DNA of 64,000 nucleotides from positions 372,001-436,000 of the forward strand of contig JARCOQ010000076.1 in NCBI GenBank assembly GCA_029207755.1. The letters run 5' to 3'. This DNA is from Chamaea fasciata (lineage: Eukaryota > Chordata > Aves > Passeriformes > Sylviidae). Positions within the stretch are counted from its first letter, which is position 1. Each line of letters opens with the position of its first letter. The notes below the pieces were generated by a model that was not told the origin of the DNA, ran no database searches, and saw only the letters and a list, made by a program, of their open reading frames with translations. Below are positions 22,305 through 33,699 of this stretch, piece after piece. A program made the translations under genes and the position numbers.

Positions 22305-24099
22305 TTCCTGTTCTGCTTCACTCATCCTCTTTTGCCTATAATCAGAAGAGAAAAAAAACCCTTGCAACAGCGTTACAACAGTGAAGTAAAAACCAGACCT
22401 TTCTTGGAAACTTCCAGGTGTCTCAGTGGGAATGAGGAACACCCAGCCCCTGATTTCAACAATTTATTAGAGGTTGATTAATTAGGATATTTAACAGAAA
22501 CATCGAATAGGAAATTCAGTATCCACAGCTACAAACCCCTGGGTCAACCCATTGGAGTAGGTCCAAGGGCTTCTTTGTGCCACTTTTTTTTCTGACTGCT
22601 CACACTCTGGTTTAAAAACAAAATGTTCATCTTGTAGGTCCACTTCCTGACAATAAGACTGGGCAGTATTTCAGGAATATATTTTGAAGCTTATTGTTCT
22701 AAAATCTAAGATAAAGGGTAGGAAATGTTGTAGAGTTAATTAAAGATTATAGTAATACAAGTATATAAAAGTAGTTGAATAGAGTCATAGTAGTTGAATA
22801 GAGTTGATTAAAGATAATAGTTTTATAACTACATAATAGTAGTTGACAGAGCTACGAATAAATGAAAAATGCATCAAAAGCAAAAATGTTTTTGTCATCA
22901 CCCCAACTTTCCCATCCTTCTCCAAGCAGGAAATTGAAAACACTCTCAGGAAAGCTCCTGGTCTTTGCAGCAATACCAGGCTTAGCTTCCTTTGGCAAGT
23001 GTCCCCCGGAGCTGTGCCCAGGCTGGTCTGGAGCTGGGCGCAGCCCTGCCCCACACAGCCCCTCTCAGCAGCAGCACCTGCCCTGCTCAGGGTGGCTCCT
23101 TCCCCCCACAGCTTCTCCCCAGCGCTGGCAGCAGCTCCCCGGGCCAGCTGAGAGCTGTCCCTGGCAGGCAGCAGGGTCCCTGGCCCAGCGCAGCGCCCTG
23201 GGCTGCAGGACCCTGCTCTGCACGACAGCCCTGGGCACCCCTGGCTGCAGCCCCGGCTGCTCAGCCCTGCAGCAGAGCCCGGCAACAGGGAGCTGCCCTG
23301 TGCTGTGCCTCGGGGGCTGCAGCAGGGACACCCAGCCCTGCCCTGGGGCCACATGCCTGCTCTGCAGCCACGCTGAGAGTCCTCCTGGAAGGGCCTTAAA
23401 GCTGTGGGATGTGCCAGCTTCAGGAGATCCCTGCAGGAGCTGCAGCTTCTCTTCCCCCAGCCTGGGAGTGACTCTTCCTAACGCTGCGAGGATTTGTCCC
23501 CCAGTGAGCCCTCAGTGAGCTCTGCTCTGTGCTGCCAGCCCAGGCTGAGTTGAAGCCCTCTGTGCCTGTGTGCTGTGCCCGGGGTGGCTGCAGGCAGTGC
23601 CCCAGCCCTGCTGGGCTGGGCACAGGAGCTGCTCCTGGGCAGAGCTGTCTCTCTGCAGCGCTGCCCTTGCCAGGAGCTGCCTCTGTGCCAGGAGCCCGGC
23701 CCAGCTCAGCAGCACAGACACGGCACAAGGGCTTGAGTGACCCTCTCCAGGCTTGTGCTGAGGCCCTGAACATCAGTCCCTGAGAGGGAGCTGGAGAAAC
23801 CTCTCAAGAATTCAAAGTCAGAATCCAGCTCCAAAGTTTCTTGAAGTTTTACTGGGTCCCGCTGAGGGACACGACAGAGAAAGTGTCCCCAGGCCCCAGC
23901 CAGAGCAGAGAACTGCAGGCAGTGATGACACGTGGGGACAAAGAGAAGCCAAGTCTTGGTGCCCTGGGCCACAGCAGCCTCTGTGCCACCAAGGGCCGTG
24001 AGGAGTCACCTTGTCCTGAGGCCCTGGGGCCTTCTGGCACAGCCCCGGCAAGGCTGGGCACTGTCAGCCCCTTGTCCTGCCCTCGGCATCCCCCTCCCA

Positions 24100-24976
24100 T
24101 CCCAGTGGCCTCAAGGATGTGCTGGAAGGAGTCCCTGGGGAGCCTTGGTCAGGAATGGCCCTGGGGGCTCCTTAATGCTCCCAGGGACTGCAGGCTTTTC
24201 AAAGGACTTAGGGCTTTGCTTTTGCCTTGGAGTCTCAGAGAGGTCTGTGCAATCACGGCCTCCAGTTATCTGCTTTAATTAGTCCCTTGAGAGGCTTTGT
24301 CAGTAATGACACTCAGTGCACTCATTAATGCTTCAAAGCACTTCAGGTTTTTAAAGGTACTTGATGCTTCCCTTTTAAAACTGACTTTGTGAAAGGTTTG
24401 TGCCATTGTTGCCCAAATTATCTACTTTAACAAGTCCTTTGAGATTCTCAATCAGTAAAAGCACTCAGTGGGGCTCATCAGTAATTCCGGCTACTCAAGG
24501 TTTATTCAAGGACTTTTTTTTGACACTGAGTCTGAGAGGTTTGTGCACTCGTGGCCTCCAATTATTTGCTCTAATCAGTCTCTTGAGATTTTTACTCAGT
24601 AACAACACTCGGTGGAGCTCATTCATGCTTCAAGGTAATCGGGGTCATTTAAGCACTTCTTTTTGCCACTGAGTCTCTGAGAGGTTTGTGCAATCATGGC
24701 CCCAATTATCTGCTTTAAGGAGTCCCTTGAGAGCTGTGCATTGACACTCAGTGGGGCTCATTAATGCTTTGAGATACTCAGGGTGTTTAAGGTACTTTGG
24801 GTTTTTCCTTCCCACACTGAGTCTCTGAGAGGTTTTGGTGCAATCCTGGCCTCCAGTTCTCTCCTCTAAGGACTCCATGAGGAACCTGTGTTGGGGATGG
24901 ACCACAGGGTGACCCTTTAATGCTTCCAGACACTTTGGGTTTTTCCTCTGACTTTGACTCCTGGAAAGGTTTGTGC
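24100..24976 (-). repeat. Degenerate tandem repeat, six units of ~145 bp (arm B)
   Basis: Reverse complement of 4064-4940 with all six units present and the same unit order, so no unit has been gained or lost since the arms duplicated. Confidence 0.8.
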
Positions 24977-26129
24977 AATCTCTTCTCAGGCCCTGAGGTT
25001 CCAGGGCTCAGCACCAAATGCATCACTGGGCTCATTAGGAGAAAGCAAGTCCTGACAAACCACGGCTGTGCCTTGATTTCCTTCTGGCCTGGTGCAGTTC
25101 CTTAGGAAGTCTTTTTTCCTAGAGTTATGGAGAAATATTTCAAAGAGCGTCGAAGGAATCAACACTCTTCTTTTCAAAGGGGGTATTTTTCTCTTGAGAG
25201 CAGAGGTCATTGCAGCATTCAAGTGACTGATACTGATCCAGGGTCTCTCCTAAGGAAGTCTGGCCTGGTCAGAGGAGCTGTGCCTTGAGGTCTGATCCAC
25301 TTTGGACAACCATGCTCCACATTCCCTAACCCCATCCTGCCTCTCCTCACTCACCTGGGACCTGCTTTGCTCAGAGAACTGGGTTCACTCAGACAAAGAG
25401 AGGTTTTCTTCCTTTCTTAGCAATCAAAACCTCCTAAGTTCCAAACAATCTCCTCAATTTGTGGCAAGCCCAAGGTGTCACCAAGGAGGTTCCCCTTCCC
25501 CAAGGCAGAACCATGCAAGGAATGTTTTAGACACCAACGAAGATGTACGATAAACAAAAATTTAGAGTCGGCTGGAGGCAGAATTAGACCAACTCCTCAA
25601 GGACAGACAAGCTTTGAACTCCTTGCAAGTCAAAGCTCCAGGTGGGTTGTTGGGAGGTGTGTGAGTGAGGCAAGAGTGAGGGCAAGGGAAATGCAGAGAG
25701 CCCTGGAAGTGCTTCTGTGCACACAGGCTGTGGGGAAGGGCGCTGCAGCCCAGGCCTGGGCCAGGAGGGAGGCTGGATCATCATCCCAAGCTGCCCGGGG
25801 CCATGGCAAGGGGCTGTGGCCATGGACAGTGCCCTGAGCCCAGTGCCTGGGCCCCTTGCCCAGGGCTGGTGTCAGTGGCCAGAGCCAGAGGGGATCCCTT
25901 GCTGGGGGCTGTGCCACGGCCACCTGCCCTGTGCCGCGCCGGCTGCTCAGGCGCCGCGGAACCAGCAGCAAACGCCGCTGCCAGGGCCAAAGGCAGCTCA
26001 GCCAGACAGAAAGGGGCAGTGCTGGGCACTGGTTCCATGGCAGCCCTCACTGGGACAGCACACCTGGGTCACCTGTCCCGGCAATTGCCACGGAAACCTG
26101 GCTCATTGGGAATGCAATGGTGGACAAAG

Positions 26130-26415
26130 GTTTTAGGAGGGCCTGTCCCAATAGGACAAAGGGTGCTGGTTTTAAACTGAAGGAAGGGAGGTTCAGATGC
26201 GGAGAGATAAGGAAGAAATTTCTGAGGATGAGGCTGGTGATCCACCAGGACAGGCTTTCCCAGAGAGCTGGTCAATGCCCCCTCCCTGGAAACATTCAGG
26301 TCCAGCTGGGACAGGGCTCTGAAAAACCTGATCCGGTGAAAGATGTCCCTGCTCATCGCAGGCGTTTGGATGAGATGAGCACTGCAGAGCTCTTCCCATC
26401 CCAACCATTCCAGGA
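26130..26415 (+). mobile_element. CR1 LINE 3'-UTR fragment (arm B)
   Basis: Counterpart of 2625-2910, here in sense orientation on the plus strand. Confidence 0.8.
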
Positions 26416-27313
26416 TTGCATGGGGAGAAGGGGCTGCTGGCTGGACTCCATCCACTCCCTTGACTCCTCCTTGTCTCTGCTGGAGCCCACATCCAGCAGC
26501 CAAAGCCAGCCCCTTCTCTGGCCTTTCCCCCCCTGCCCCAGGGGCTGCCAGAGCCAGGGAGGCACAGGTGACCTTGAGGCTTTGCAGGGCTCAGGCACAG
26601 CGGCTGTGCCAGAGTCAGGGCTGAGGTGTCACTCTGCGGGCTGGGGCAGAGCCCAGGCAGAAATGAGCCCTGAAGCAGCAGCTGTGCAGTGGGGGCCAGC
26701 AGGCCGGGCTGCCAAGGGAGGCTTCTGGCCATGGTCTGGAAGCAGCTGCTGCCGCCAAGGTGCCTTTGGTGCCTCAGGCTCTCCCTGGCACAGCTCCCAG
26801 CACGGCACTCTGCACTTGTGCCCGAGCCCTTCGTTGTGTTGGCTTGGCCTGGGGCTTTTCCTGCAGCGGGACCTGCCCTGGTCATGGCACAGGAAAGGCA
26901 GTTCCTCATGGAGCAGGAGGCTCTGCCTGGAATGGGCTCAAACAAGTCCAACAAGGCCCTATTTACTTCAAAATTGCTTCCTAGAGCACTATATTCTATA
27001 TAATTGTTACAGCTCCTATACTGTGGAGTAAATAACTCTCTTTTTTCTATTTGCTCTGTTGTGTAAATAAATCTTTCTGTCTAATCCTGATCAGAATCAA
27101 TCATAGCTGCATTTATGGAAATATATCTGGTATTGAATCGGTAATCCTGGGGGACAAATTGCATTGCAGTTCAATTCCACCTGTCCAGTCTTTTATACGT
27201 AAACCTTTGACAAAGTCTGGGACTAGGATTGGATCCAGCCACTCCCAGTCTCCTCTCTTAGATGGAATTTGAAAAGTCAGGCATCCTGGAGGGGTTTGAG
27301 GATCCATGGTGTC

Positions 27314-28038
27314 TGTTGGGTGTCATTTCTCCACCTCATGACTCAGCAGGAGTTTCTCCAGTGAAGAAATGAAGCTTTTGCCTGAAGCTCCCACTCTGCC
27401 CATGACAGGAAGCTGTCAGAGTCTGTCCAAGGATGTGATATGCCTCACGACTGTCTCCAATGATTGAGGACTGAGACCCCAGGCTCTGAAAGCAGCCCCT
27501 GGCCTGGCTGAGGTGGAACGCTTGCCAAGTCTCGGAGGACTGGTATGCATCTCCATGAGAGCGGAGTGCAAGAACAATGGAACTGGTCACAGTGGACTGA
27601 GCCAAGGCTGCCTGTCCAAACTGGTCTGTCCGTACTGGAGGTACGGTTTGCAGCTTGTTCCTGAGCACTCAGCCTTTACACAGCTGGCTCCCGCTTTGGC
27701 TCTGTGCCCCTTGCTTTGCTTCCCGCTTTGACCAACCTATAAAACCTCCGGAGACCCCCGCTCACTTTTGTGATCACCCCACTGGAGAAGATCGCGTCTA
27801 TAGGCATCATTAGGCGTCGAAGACTCGACCCTCCACGTTCATAGCTATAATCCCCTTCCCCTCTTTCTCTCTCTTTCCTACTATTTTTTATTTCTCTCCC
27901 CACTATGGCATTTGTTGGCACTAAATAAAGGTGCATTTTTGATGGAGTAAACTGAGTTGTTCCCTGCTGTGTCTTTTGCGCTCTGAGATCCCTAAAACAA
28001 ACCATCAGGTTCCCTGCATATATTTGTGGACCCTGACA
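27314..28038 (+). mobile_element. 5' LTR of class III-like endogenous retrovirus (arm B copy)
   Basis: Runs TGTTGGGTGTCA to CCCTGACA, 725 bp. TATAAAA lies at 27738-27744 and AATAAA at 27924-27929, which sets U3-R-U5 order in plus orientation. A primer-binding-like site follows at 28044-28061 and gag starts at 28466. This is the only LTR of the most complete provirus in the window; there is no 3' partner. Confidence 0.78.
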
Positions 28039-28465
28039 TGAAATGGGCGTCACGGTCAGGATCTTGATGGACAGAGGGGTTGCGGGTTCTGTATAGCTTG
28101 TAACAGGGGAAGGACCCTCGTCTCAGCCGCACCTAGCACGCCACTTGGGTGAGCGCTGTTAGAAAGCAAGGGGGGCCAGGGAAAATTCCCGCACACTGTA
28201 CACACCCAGGCGTATAGCACTCCCTGTCATCAGGATTTCACAAAAGGATCTCATTGTGCAAAAGATGGGACTGTAGTTAGTTTTTGTGTGTTTTGGGCTG
28301 CTTGGTGTCATTGAGGAGACAACTCTTTGGAACTAAGGTGAACCTCCCAGGCAGTTTTGGTCTCCTCGCCCATTCCAGGGAAGCAAAGGGAAACACAGTT
28401 TTAGCTGTGCCTTTGGTGTAACTTGAAGCGTACCTCCCTGAGAGTGGTTTTGGTCCCTGCACAAA

Positions 28466-30040
28466 ATGAGTGAAAAAGATAAGAATGCATTTTATGCTTT
28501 GCTAGCCAAACATGGTGCTAGACCTTCTCCAGACGGAGAAAGGTGGGCACAGAATAATTGGTTTAACTTTGAAAAGATTGTAGATAGAATATATTCTTTG
28601 CAACATGATGCTAGATACAAACTGGGCAGAAATAAAACCATTCTTTGCTCAGTTTTGGGGGCCTGTCTTTTGGCAGCCATAGAAACCCGTTTTGAACGGG
28701 TGAGTGAAGAAAAAGCAGTCATAGAATCCCTGCAGAATTTGGTAGAAGCTTTGCAAAAACAATTAGAACAGGAAAGAAATCAGAATTATTTGCTGCAGAT
28801 TTCTCTTGCAGAAGAGCGAAGCAAAAATTTAAAATCTGCAGGTTTACCCACAGAAATAGAAGGAAAGGAGACATACAAAATGAAACAAATATACCCTCAG
28901 AAAGAATTAGTACACATGCAAAATTGTGGGGAGCACTGTTATTCCAACTTGAGACCTCTCATTAAAACCGAATATAATTATATAAATGAAGAGGATCATG
29001 ATCCCCACATAACCACCAAAGAAATACCATACACAGCCACTGAATTAGCTAAATTAAAGAAAGAATACTCCCGCCTCTCTAGTGAATCGGAGATGGAGTA
29101 TGTTTTCAGAGTTTCCCTCACAGGGGGCGACCAAATTAAATTAAGTGAACAGGAAGCAAGTGGCTACTGGGGACATGGAGTTTTCTTAACAACAGGAAAC
29201 ACACATGCTCCATGCTCCCTGACACAGTGTGCAGCTCACTGGGCAGGGGGGTTAAACCCCCTAGAGACGGGCGACCCTCTGGCAAGAGTCGGCACCTCAG
29301 ACCAACTCCTAGAAAACATACACAAAGCTGCATGCTTGCAAATGATACAGGAAAGAAAATGAATCTCTGGCTATGAGTCGCCAATGCAACAGCCTGTCAA
29401 ACCTGAGATTATGACCCCCTTCATTTGAGGTTTGCCAGAGTCTCTTAAACCAACAGCAATTTTTCTTCAAAAAACAATAGCATCTATCTCCTCGGTAGAT
29501 AGACTTGAAAGATTTCTCAGACACACAAGAGATCAAACTGGTTCCACTGACTCCACTGACTCCTCACCTTTTACAACTCCTAGCACACAATCTAACAGCA
29601 GTTATAAACTTTGGACATGGAGTGAGGTAGCAGAGGAGTTAGTAAATTACAGTAGAAAATATGGACCAGTGAAGTACTCAGAGGACAAACCAGAAAAACC
29701 CAGAGGAGTCAGGCACATTGCTTCTCCTAATGAAAAACCAGAAAAGGGAAAACAAATTTCCAGCCGGCAGCAGCTGTGGTTGCTAGGGCTGAAAAGGGGA
29801 GTTCCACGAGAAGTAATGGATAAATTGCCGTATGATAAATTGGCTAAAATAATTTCCAATTGGCCCTGTCCCAAACCTATTGTGTGGGAATCATCCAACC
29901 AACAACCCAGTGCACCTCCTCTTCCACAAGCCTTGGGCAACCAGCCACAACATTCCCCAACACAGGTTTTAAGCAATGAGACACAGCATGCTCTCTCCCC
30001 GCTTCAGGGAAGTGAAACACACCAACCTCCTTTAAACTAG
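28466..30040 (+). pseudogene. Endogenous retrovirus gag (arm B copy), two nonsense codons
   Basis: The ATG at 28466 opens a 298-codon frame that ends in TGA at 29360-29362. The same frame reopens after a second TGA near 29428 and continues to TAG at 30038-30040, giving about 525 codons in all. The N-terminal part matches the A and C copies. The central part has a coiled-coil-like E/K/Q-rich segment, and the C-terminal part is rich in P, Q and S. I see no CCHC zinc knuckle. Copy C lacks the first TGA but has its own stop at 58052. The C-terminal half is present only here and, in part, in C. Confidence 0.82.
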
Positions 30041-30081
30041 AAACTCCGTTTCTCGATAGTGAGCGAAGAAACGGAGACTGG

Positions 30082-31107
30082 ATGTTTTTGAGGAAGCTCA
30101 CAAAGGACCCGAGAACAGGGGACATATTGATTACAGCAATAGTTGGCCCCAAACAAATATTAATAACTTTTGTTGTGGACACAGGGGCCCAAATCAGTGC
30201 ATTGAAAATCACACACGCCCAAAAGTGTGGGCTTGTTCCCAGCAAAAAACCATGTTGTGTTTTAAATGCCCTAGGAACTACAGAGTCTATGAGTATCGCT
30301 CTAGTAAAACTCACACTGCCCGGAGAAGACAACCCAATAGCTGTCCAAATGGTCATCGGAAACATTCCTGACAGTTTGTTAGGGATGGATATACTTGCTG
30401 GGAGACAATGGGAAGACTCAGAAGGCTTTCTCTGGTCTTTCGGAGCTCCCAGCCTTAACATCAGGCTGCTACAAACAGCTCCTTCCCTACCGTTCAGCAA
30501 AATCCCTTCTGTGAAACAATATCCTTTACCCTCTGGTGCTAAAGATGGCATCAAGCCAGTCATTCAGGAATTGAAAGATCAAGGAGTAATTGTTAACACT
30601 CACAGCCCTTTTAACTCACCAATCTGGCCAGTTAAAAAACCCAATGGAAAGTGGAGACTGACAGTTGATTACAGACGGCTTAATGCCAACACAGACCCTC
30701 TTACAGCAGCGGTCCCAAATACAGCTGAATTAATAATATCAATTCAGGAGAAAGCTCACTCTATTACGGCAACAATAGATGTTAAAGACATGTTTTTCAT
30801 GATACCCATACAACAAGAAGATATGGACCGTTTTGCCTTTACATGGGAGGGACAGCAATATACCTTCACACGTCTACCCCAAGGGTACCGACACTCGCCC
30901 ACTTTAGCCCACCATGCTTTAGCCCAAGAATTAGAAGAACTATCTAAACCTGACACTGTAGCTGTTTACCAGTCCATAGATGATATTTTAGTGGGAGGGG
31001 AAGAAAAAGAAGTAGTGGAGGATGTTCAACAGAAAATAATTTCCCACTTAGAAAGCCTTGGTTTGCAGATCCCCTCAGAAAAATACAAAAACCTTCTCAA
31101 GAAGTGA
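30082..31107 (+). pseudogene. Endogenous retrovirus protease and reverse transcriptase (pol 5' part)
   Basis: A 341-codon frame one position back from gag. Aspartic protease: active-site DTGA at about residues 33-36 and a GMDILAG block near residue 96. Reverse transcriptase: LTVDYRRLN near residue 193, DVKDMF near 230, LPQGYRHSP near 268 and SIDDIL at 298-303. The usual aromatic residue before xDD in the catalytic motif is serine here (codon at 30973), which would impair the polymerase. The frame ends at 31107 through a one-base shift. A further TGA follows in the downstream frame before RT resumes at 31137. The family is class III-like (ERV-L/ERV-S type) by the LPQGYxHSP pattern, which is inference. 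Confidence 0.85.
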
Positions 31108-31136
31108 AATTTTGAGGCATCTGGTGGAAAGGAGGT

Positions 31137-33161
31137 ATGACATGCATCCCACCAGACACCCTAACTTCTTTAGATCAAATCAAGATGCCTGAATCTAGAA
31201 AAGAACTCCAACAAGCTCTAGGACTATTGGTATTTTGGAGAAAACACATTCCAGATTTTTCAATTATTGCCAGACCTCTTGATGATTTGTTGAGAAAGGG
31301 AGTAAAATGGGACTGGAGCCCTTCTCAGGAAGAAGCATTACAATTGTTGATTTTTGAAGCCACAGCTCATCAGGCCCTAGGCCCTATCCACCCAGCAGAT
31401 CCTTTTCAGGTAGAATGGGGATTTGCTACCTCAGGATTGTCAGTACATATATGGCAAAGGGGTCCTGAAGGCCCAATCAGACCTGTTAGCTTCTACTCCC
31501 GTGGCTTGAAAGATGCTGAAAAAAGATTTACAACTTGGGAGAAAGGCTTATTTGTTGTTACCCAAGCTCTCATAGAAGTAGAAAAGATCACAAGAAAACA
31601 ACCAATTGTGTTGAGAGGTCCCTTTAGAGTCATTAAAATAGTGATCACAGGGACTCCACCTCCTGAAGGGGTAGCACAACGAGCCTCAGTAAGGAAATGG
31701 TATGCACAAATAGAGCATTCTAATAACATCTTTTCAATTACTGAAGGCGCTGTGAAAAATTTACCAATACAAGACACAGAGAATCTGAACAGCAGCCAAG
31801 ACAAACCTGCCTCAGTTCTTAAAATAGCCCCTCCCTTCTCCCCTGAGCAAACAGCACATTCATGGTTTACTGATGCCTCAGCTAAGCGTGAAGGAAAAGT
31901 GTGGAAATACAGAGCTGTAGCTTTGCACACTTCTTCTGGAGAGCGGATCATTACAGAAGGGGAAGGCAGTGCCCAAATTGGGGAACTTAGAGCTGTTTGG
32001 AGTGTTTTCCAGAGGGAGGCACAAAACACCTCTCTTGTCTGTATTTACACTGACTCCTATGCTGTATATAAGGGCTGCACTGAATGGCTGTCTTTCTGGC
32101 AACAGAATGATTGGGAAGTTAACAGAATTCCAGTGTGGCAGAAAGAAAAGTGGCAAGAAATTTTACAAATTGCAAGTCAAGGGAATTTTGCTGTAGGGTG
32201 GGTAGCCTCTCACCAGACAGATGATAATCGAGTAGGAGAATGGAATAACAGAGCTGATGAATTAGCAAAATTAAGTCCTCTGAAAAAGGATGAAATCACT
32301 GAAGATTGGGAGCACTTATTAGAATGGCTGCATGTAAAACGACAACACACAGGTACAAAAGATTTATCCAAGGAAGCTCATGCCCGGGCTTGGCCCGTTA
32401 CCAGAGAAATGTGTAACACCTGCATTTCAGCCCGTGAGCAGCGTCGCAAACGGCTAGAAAGACATCCTTTGGAGGATGACCCACTACACTTGAGGACAGG
32501 TAAAGGCTTATGGGATGCATGGCAGGTAGATTACATGGGTCCCTTTAAGCAATCAGGAGGTAAACATTTTGTGTTAGTGGGGGTTGAGATTACATCTGGA
32601 TTAGTTCAGGCCGAGGCATTTAAAAGGGCTACAGGGGAAAACACTGTTAAAGCATTGCAGATATGGTTCGGGACTTTCCCAAAACCACAGGAAATTCAAT
32701 CTGATAATGGGTCACACTTTACTGCTAAAGTAGTACAGGAATGGGCAAAAGGTGAAGGGATAAAATGGACTTTTCACACTCCCTATTACCCTCAAGCTAA
32801 CGGAATTGTAGAAAGGACTAATGGTCTTTTAAGACGACTTCTGAAACCACAAGAGGGAGGCTGGGATGGCCGGTTGCATAAAGCTGTGCAAAGTGAAAAT
32901 GAAAGATGGGGGGTAAATGGGTGCGCCAAAATTACTGCTTTTTGCCCAAATCCTCTGAGCTTAATCTCCTCACAAAGAGGACCAAATGATCCCGAAACTC
33001 CAGTTCATGACCCGGGACACCCTGTTTTGGTAGACCTCCCTACGGTGGGAGAAGTACCACTTGTGTTGAAAACTTCTCTGAATAAAGTTGCGTGGATAGC
33101 ATCTGATGCCTTAGGAAAAGAACATCGGATAAATACCCGCTGGATAATTCCATCATTTTAA
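31137..33161 (+). CDS. Endogenous retrovirus RT connection, RNase H and integrase (pol 3' part)
   Basis: A 674-codon open frame. It starts within the RT thumb; residue 1 is only the first ATG after the break. RNase H spans about residues 240-380 with WFTDAS (Asp 246), a glutamate in the IGELRAV block, YTDS, and NRADELAK. Integrase follows: an HHCC zinc-binding region near residues 395-430, then a catalytic core with Asp 465 (WQVDYMGP), Asp 523 (SDNGSHF) and Glu 559 (NGIVE). The spacing is DD35E as in retroviral integrases. All catalytic residues of RNase H and integrase appear present, although the gene as a whole is severed from its 5' part. Confidence 0.88.
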   Translation: MTCIPPDTLTSLDQIKMPESRKELQQALGLLVFWRKHIPDFSIIARPLDDLLRKGVKWDWSPSQEEALQLLIFEATAHQALGPIHPADPFQVEWGFATSGLSVHIWQRGPEGPIRPVSFYSRGLKDAEKRFTTWEKGLFVVTQALIEVEKITRKQPIVLRGPFRVIKIVITGTPPPEGVAQRASVRKWYAQIEHSNNIFSITEGAVKNLPIQDTENLNSSQDKPASVLKIAPPFSPEQTAHSWFTDASAKREGKVWKYRAVALHTSSGERIITEGEGSAQIGELRAVWSVFQREAQNTSLVCIYTDSYAVYKGCTEWLSFWQQNDWEVNRIPVWQKEKWQEILQIASQGNFAVGWVASHQTDDNRVGEWNNRADELAKLSPLKKDEITEDWEHLLEWLHVKRQHTGTKDLSKEAHARAWPVTREMCNTCISAREQRRKRLERHPLEDDPLHLRTGKGLWDAWQVDYMGPFKQSGGKHFVLVGVEITSGLVQAEAFKRATGENTVKALQIWFGTFPKPQEIQSDNGSHFTAKVVQEWAKGEGIKWTFHTPYYPQANGIVERTNGLLRRLLKPQEGGWDGRLHKAVQSENERWGVNGCAKITAFCPNPLSLISSQRGPNDPETPVHDPGHPVLVDLPTVGEVPLVLKTSLNKVAWIASDALGKEHRINTRWIIPSF

Positions 33162-33253
33162 TGTTCTGCCCTTAGGTGGCAGATTTTTCTGTGTTTTGCT
33201 ATTGCAGGAGAACTCCGAGGGGACACTTCAAGTGACATGAAAACAAAATAACC

Positions 33254-33574
33254 ATGTTAACATTATTAATACTTCTCTGTATCCTGCCACACTCCCATGG
33301 CCAGGAGCCAGCTGAGTGGCCGTGGTCTGAAGACACTGTTAGATATACCAGTACTCAAGAATCACATCCCAGAAGTCGTCACCTGAACCTGGCAACCTCA
33401 GGGTATCATGGTGGTCCACGTGAGTGGGGATGGGATAAGAATGAACGGGTTACAACTCTAAATGGTACAGTTGGTTTGGGGATATTTTTGTGGGCGGATG
33501 TTGGGATCGGGATTGTGTGGGGCTGGGTGGGTGGGATGTGGTTTGATAGTAAATCAAACTTGGAGAGTTCTTGA
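33254..33574 (+). pseudogene. Truncated endogenous retrovirus env
   Basis: An ATG at 33254 follows the pol stop by 92 bases. A hydrophobic leader (MLTLLILLCILPHSHG) is consistent with a signal peptide. The frame has W-rich ectodomain-like sequence for about 75 residues, then passes into G/W-rich sequence and stops at 33574. No transmembrane or fusion region remains. Around 33480-33560 the provirus gives way to short direct repeats ('ggactgggatcacat') and GC-rich host sequence. Confidence 0.65.
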
Positions 33575-33699
33575 TCACATGGACTGGGATCACATGGACT
33601 GGGATTTCACAGGCTGGACCATCTGGATCAGAACCATAGAAACTGGGATCATCTGGACCGGGGTGGCCGCCTCGGAACGATGCGAACCGAGGCGGTCCC

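Larger units (their letters stand above)
18850..29039 (-). repeat. Arm B of the large inverted repeat
   Basis: Reverse complement of arm A. Homology with A is lost below 18850 and runs to the end of the available A sequence (B 29039). Homology with C continues further, to about 29678. Contents in plus-strand order: OR pseudogene (minus), CR1 tip, GC-rich block, tandem repeat, GC-rich block with a CR1 fragment, LTR, gag. Away from the LTR tail, B is usually closer to C than to A by eye. Confidence 0.93.

Noticed and set aside
31105..31137. Programmed frameshift between the two pol frames
   Set aside because: The shift is followed by another in-frame stop and lies inside the RT domain, so it is damage rather than regulated recoding.
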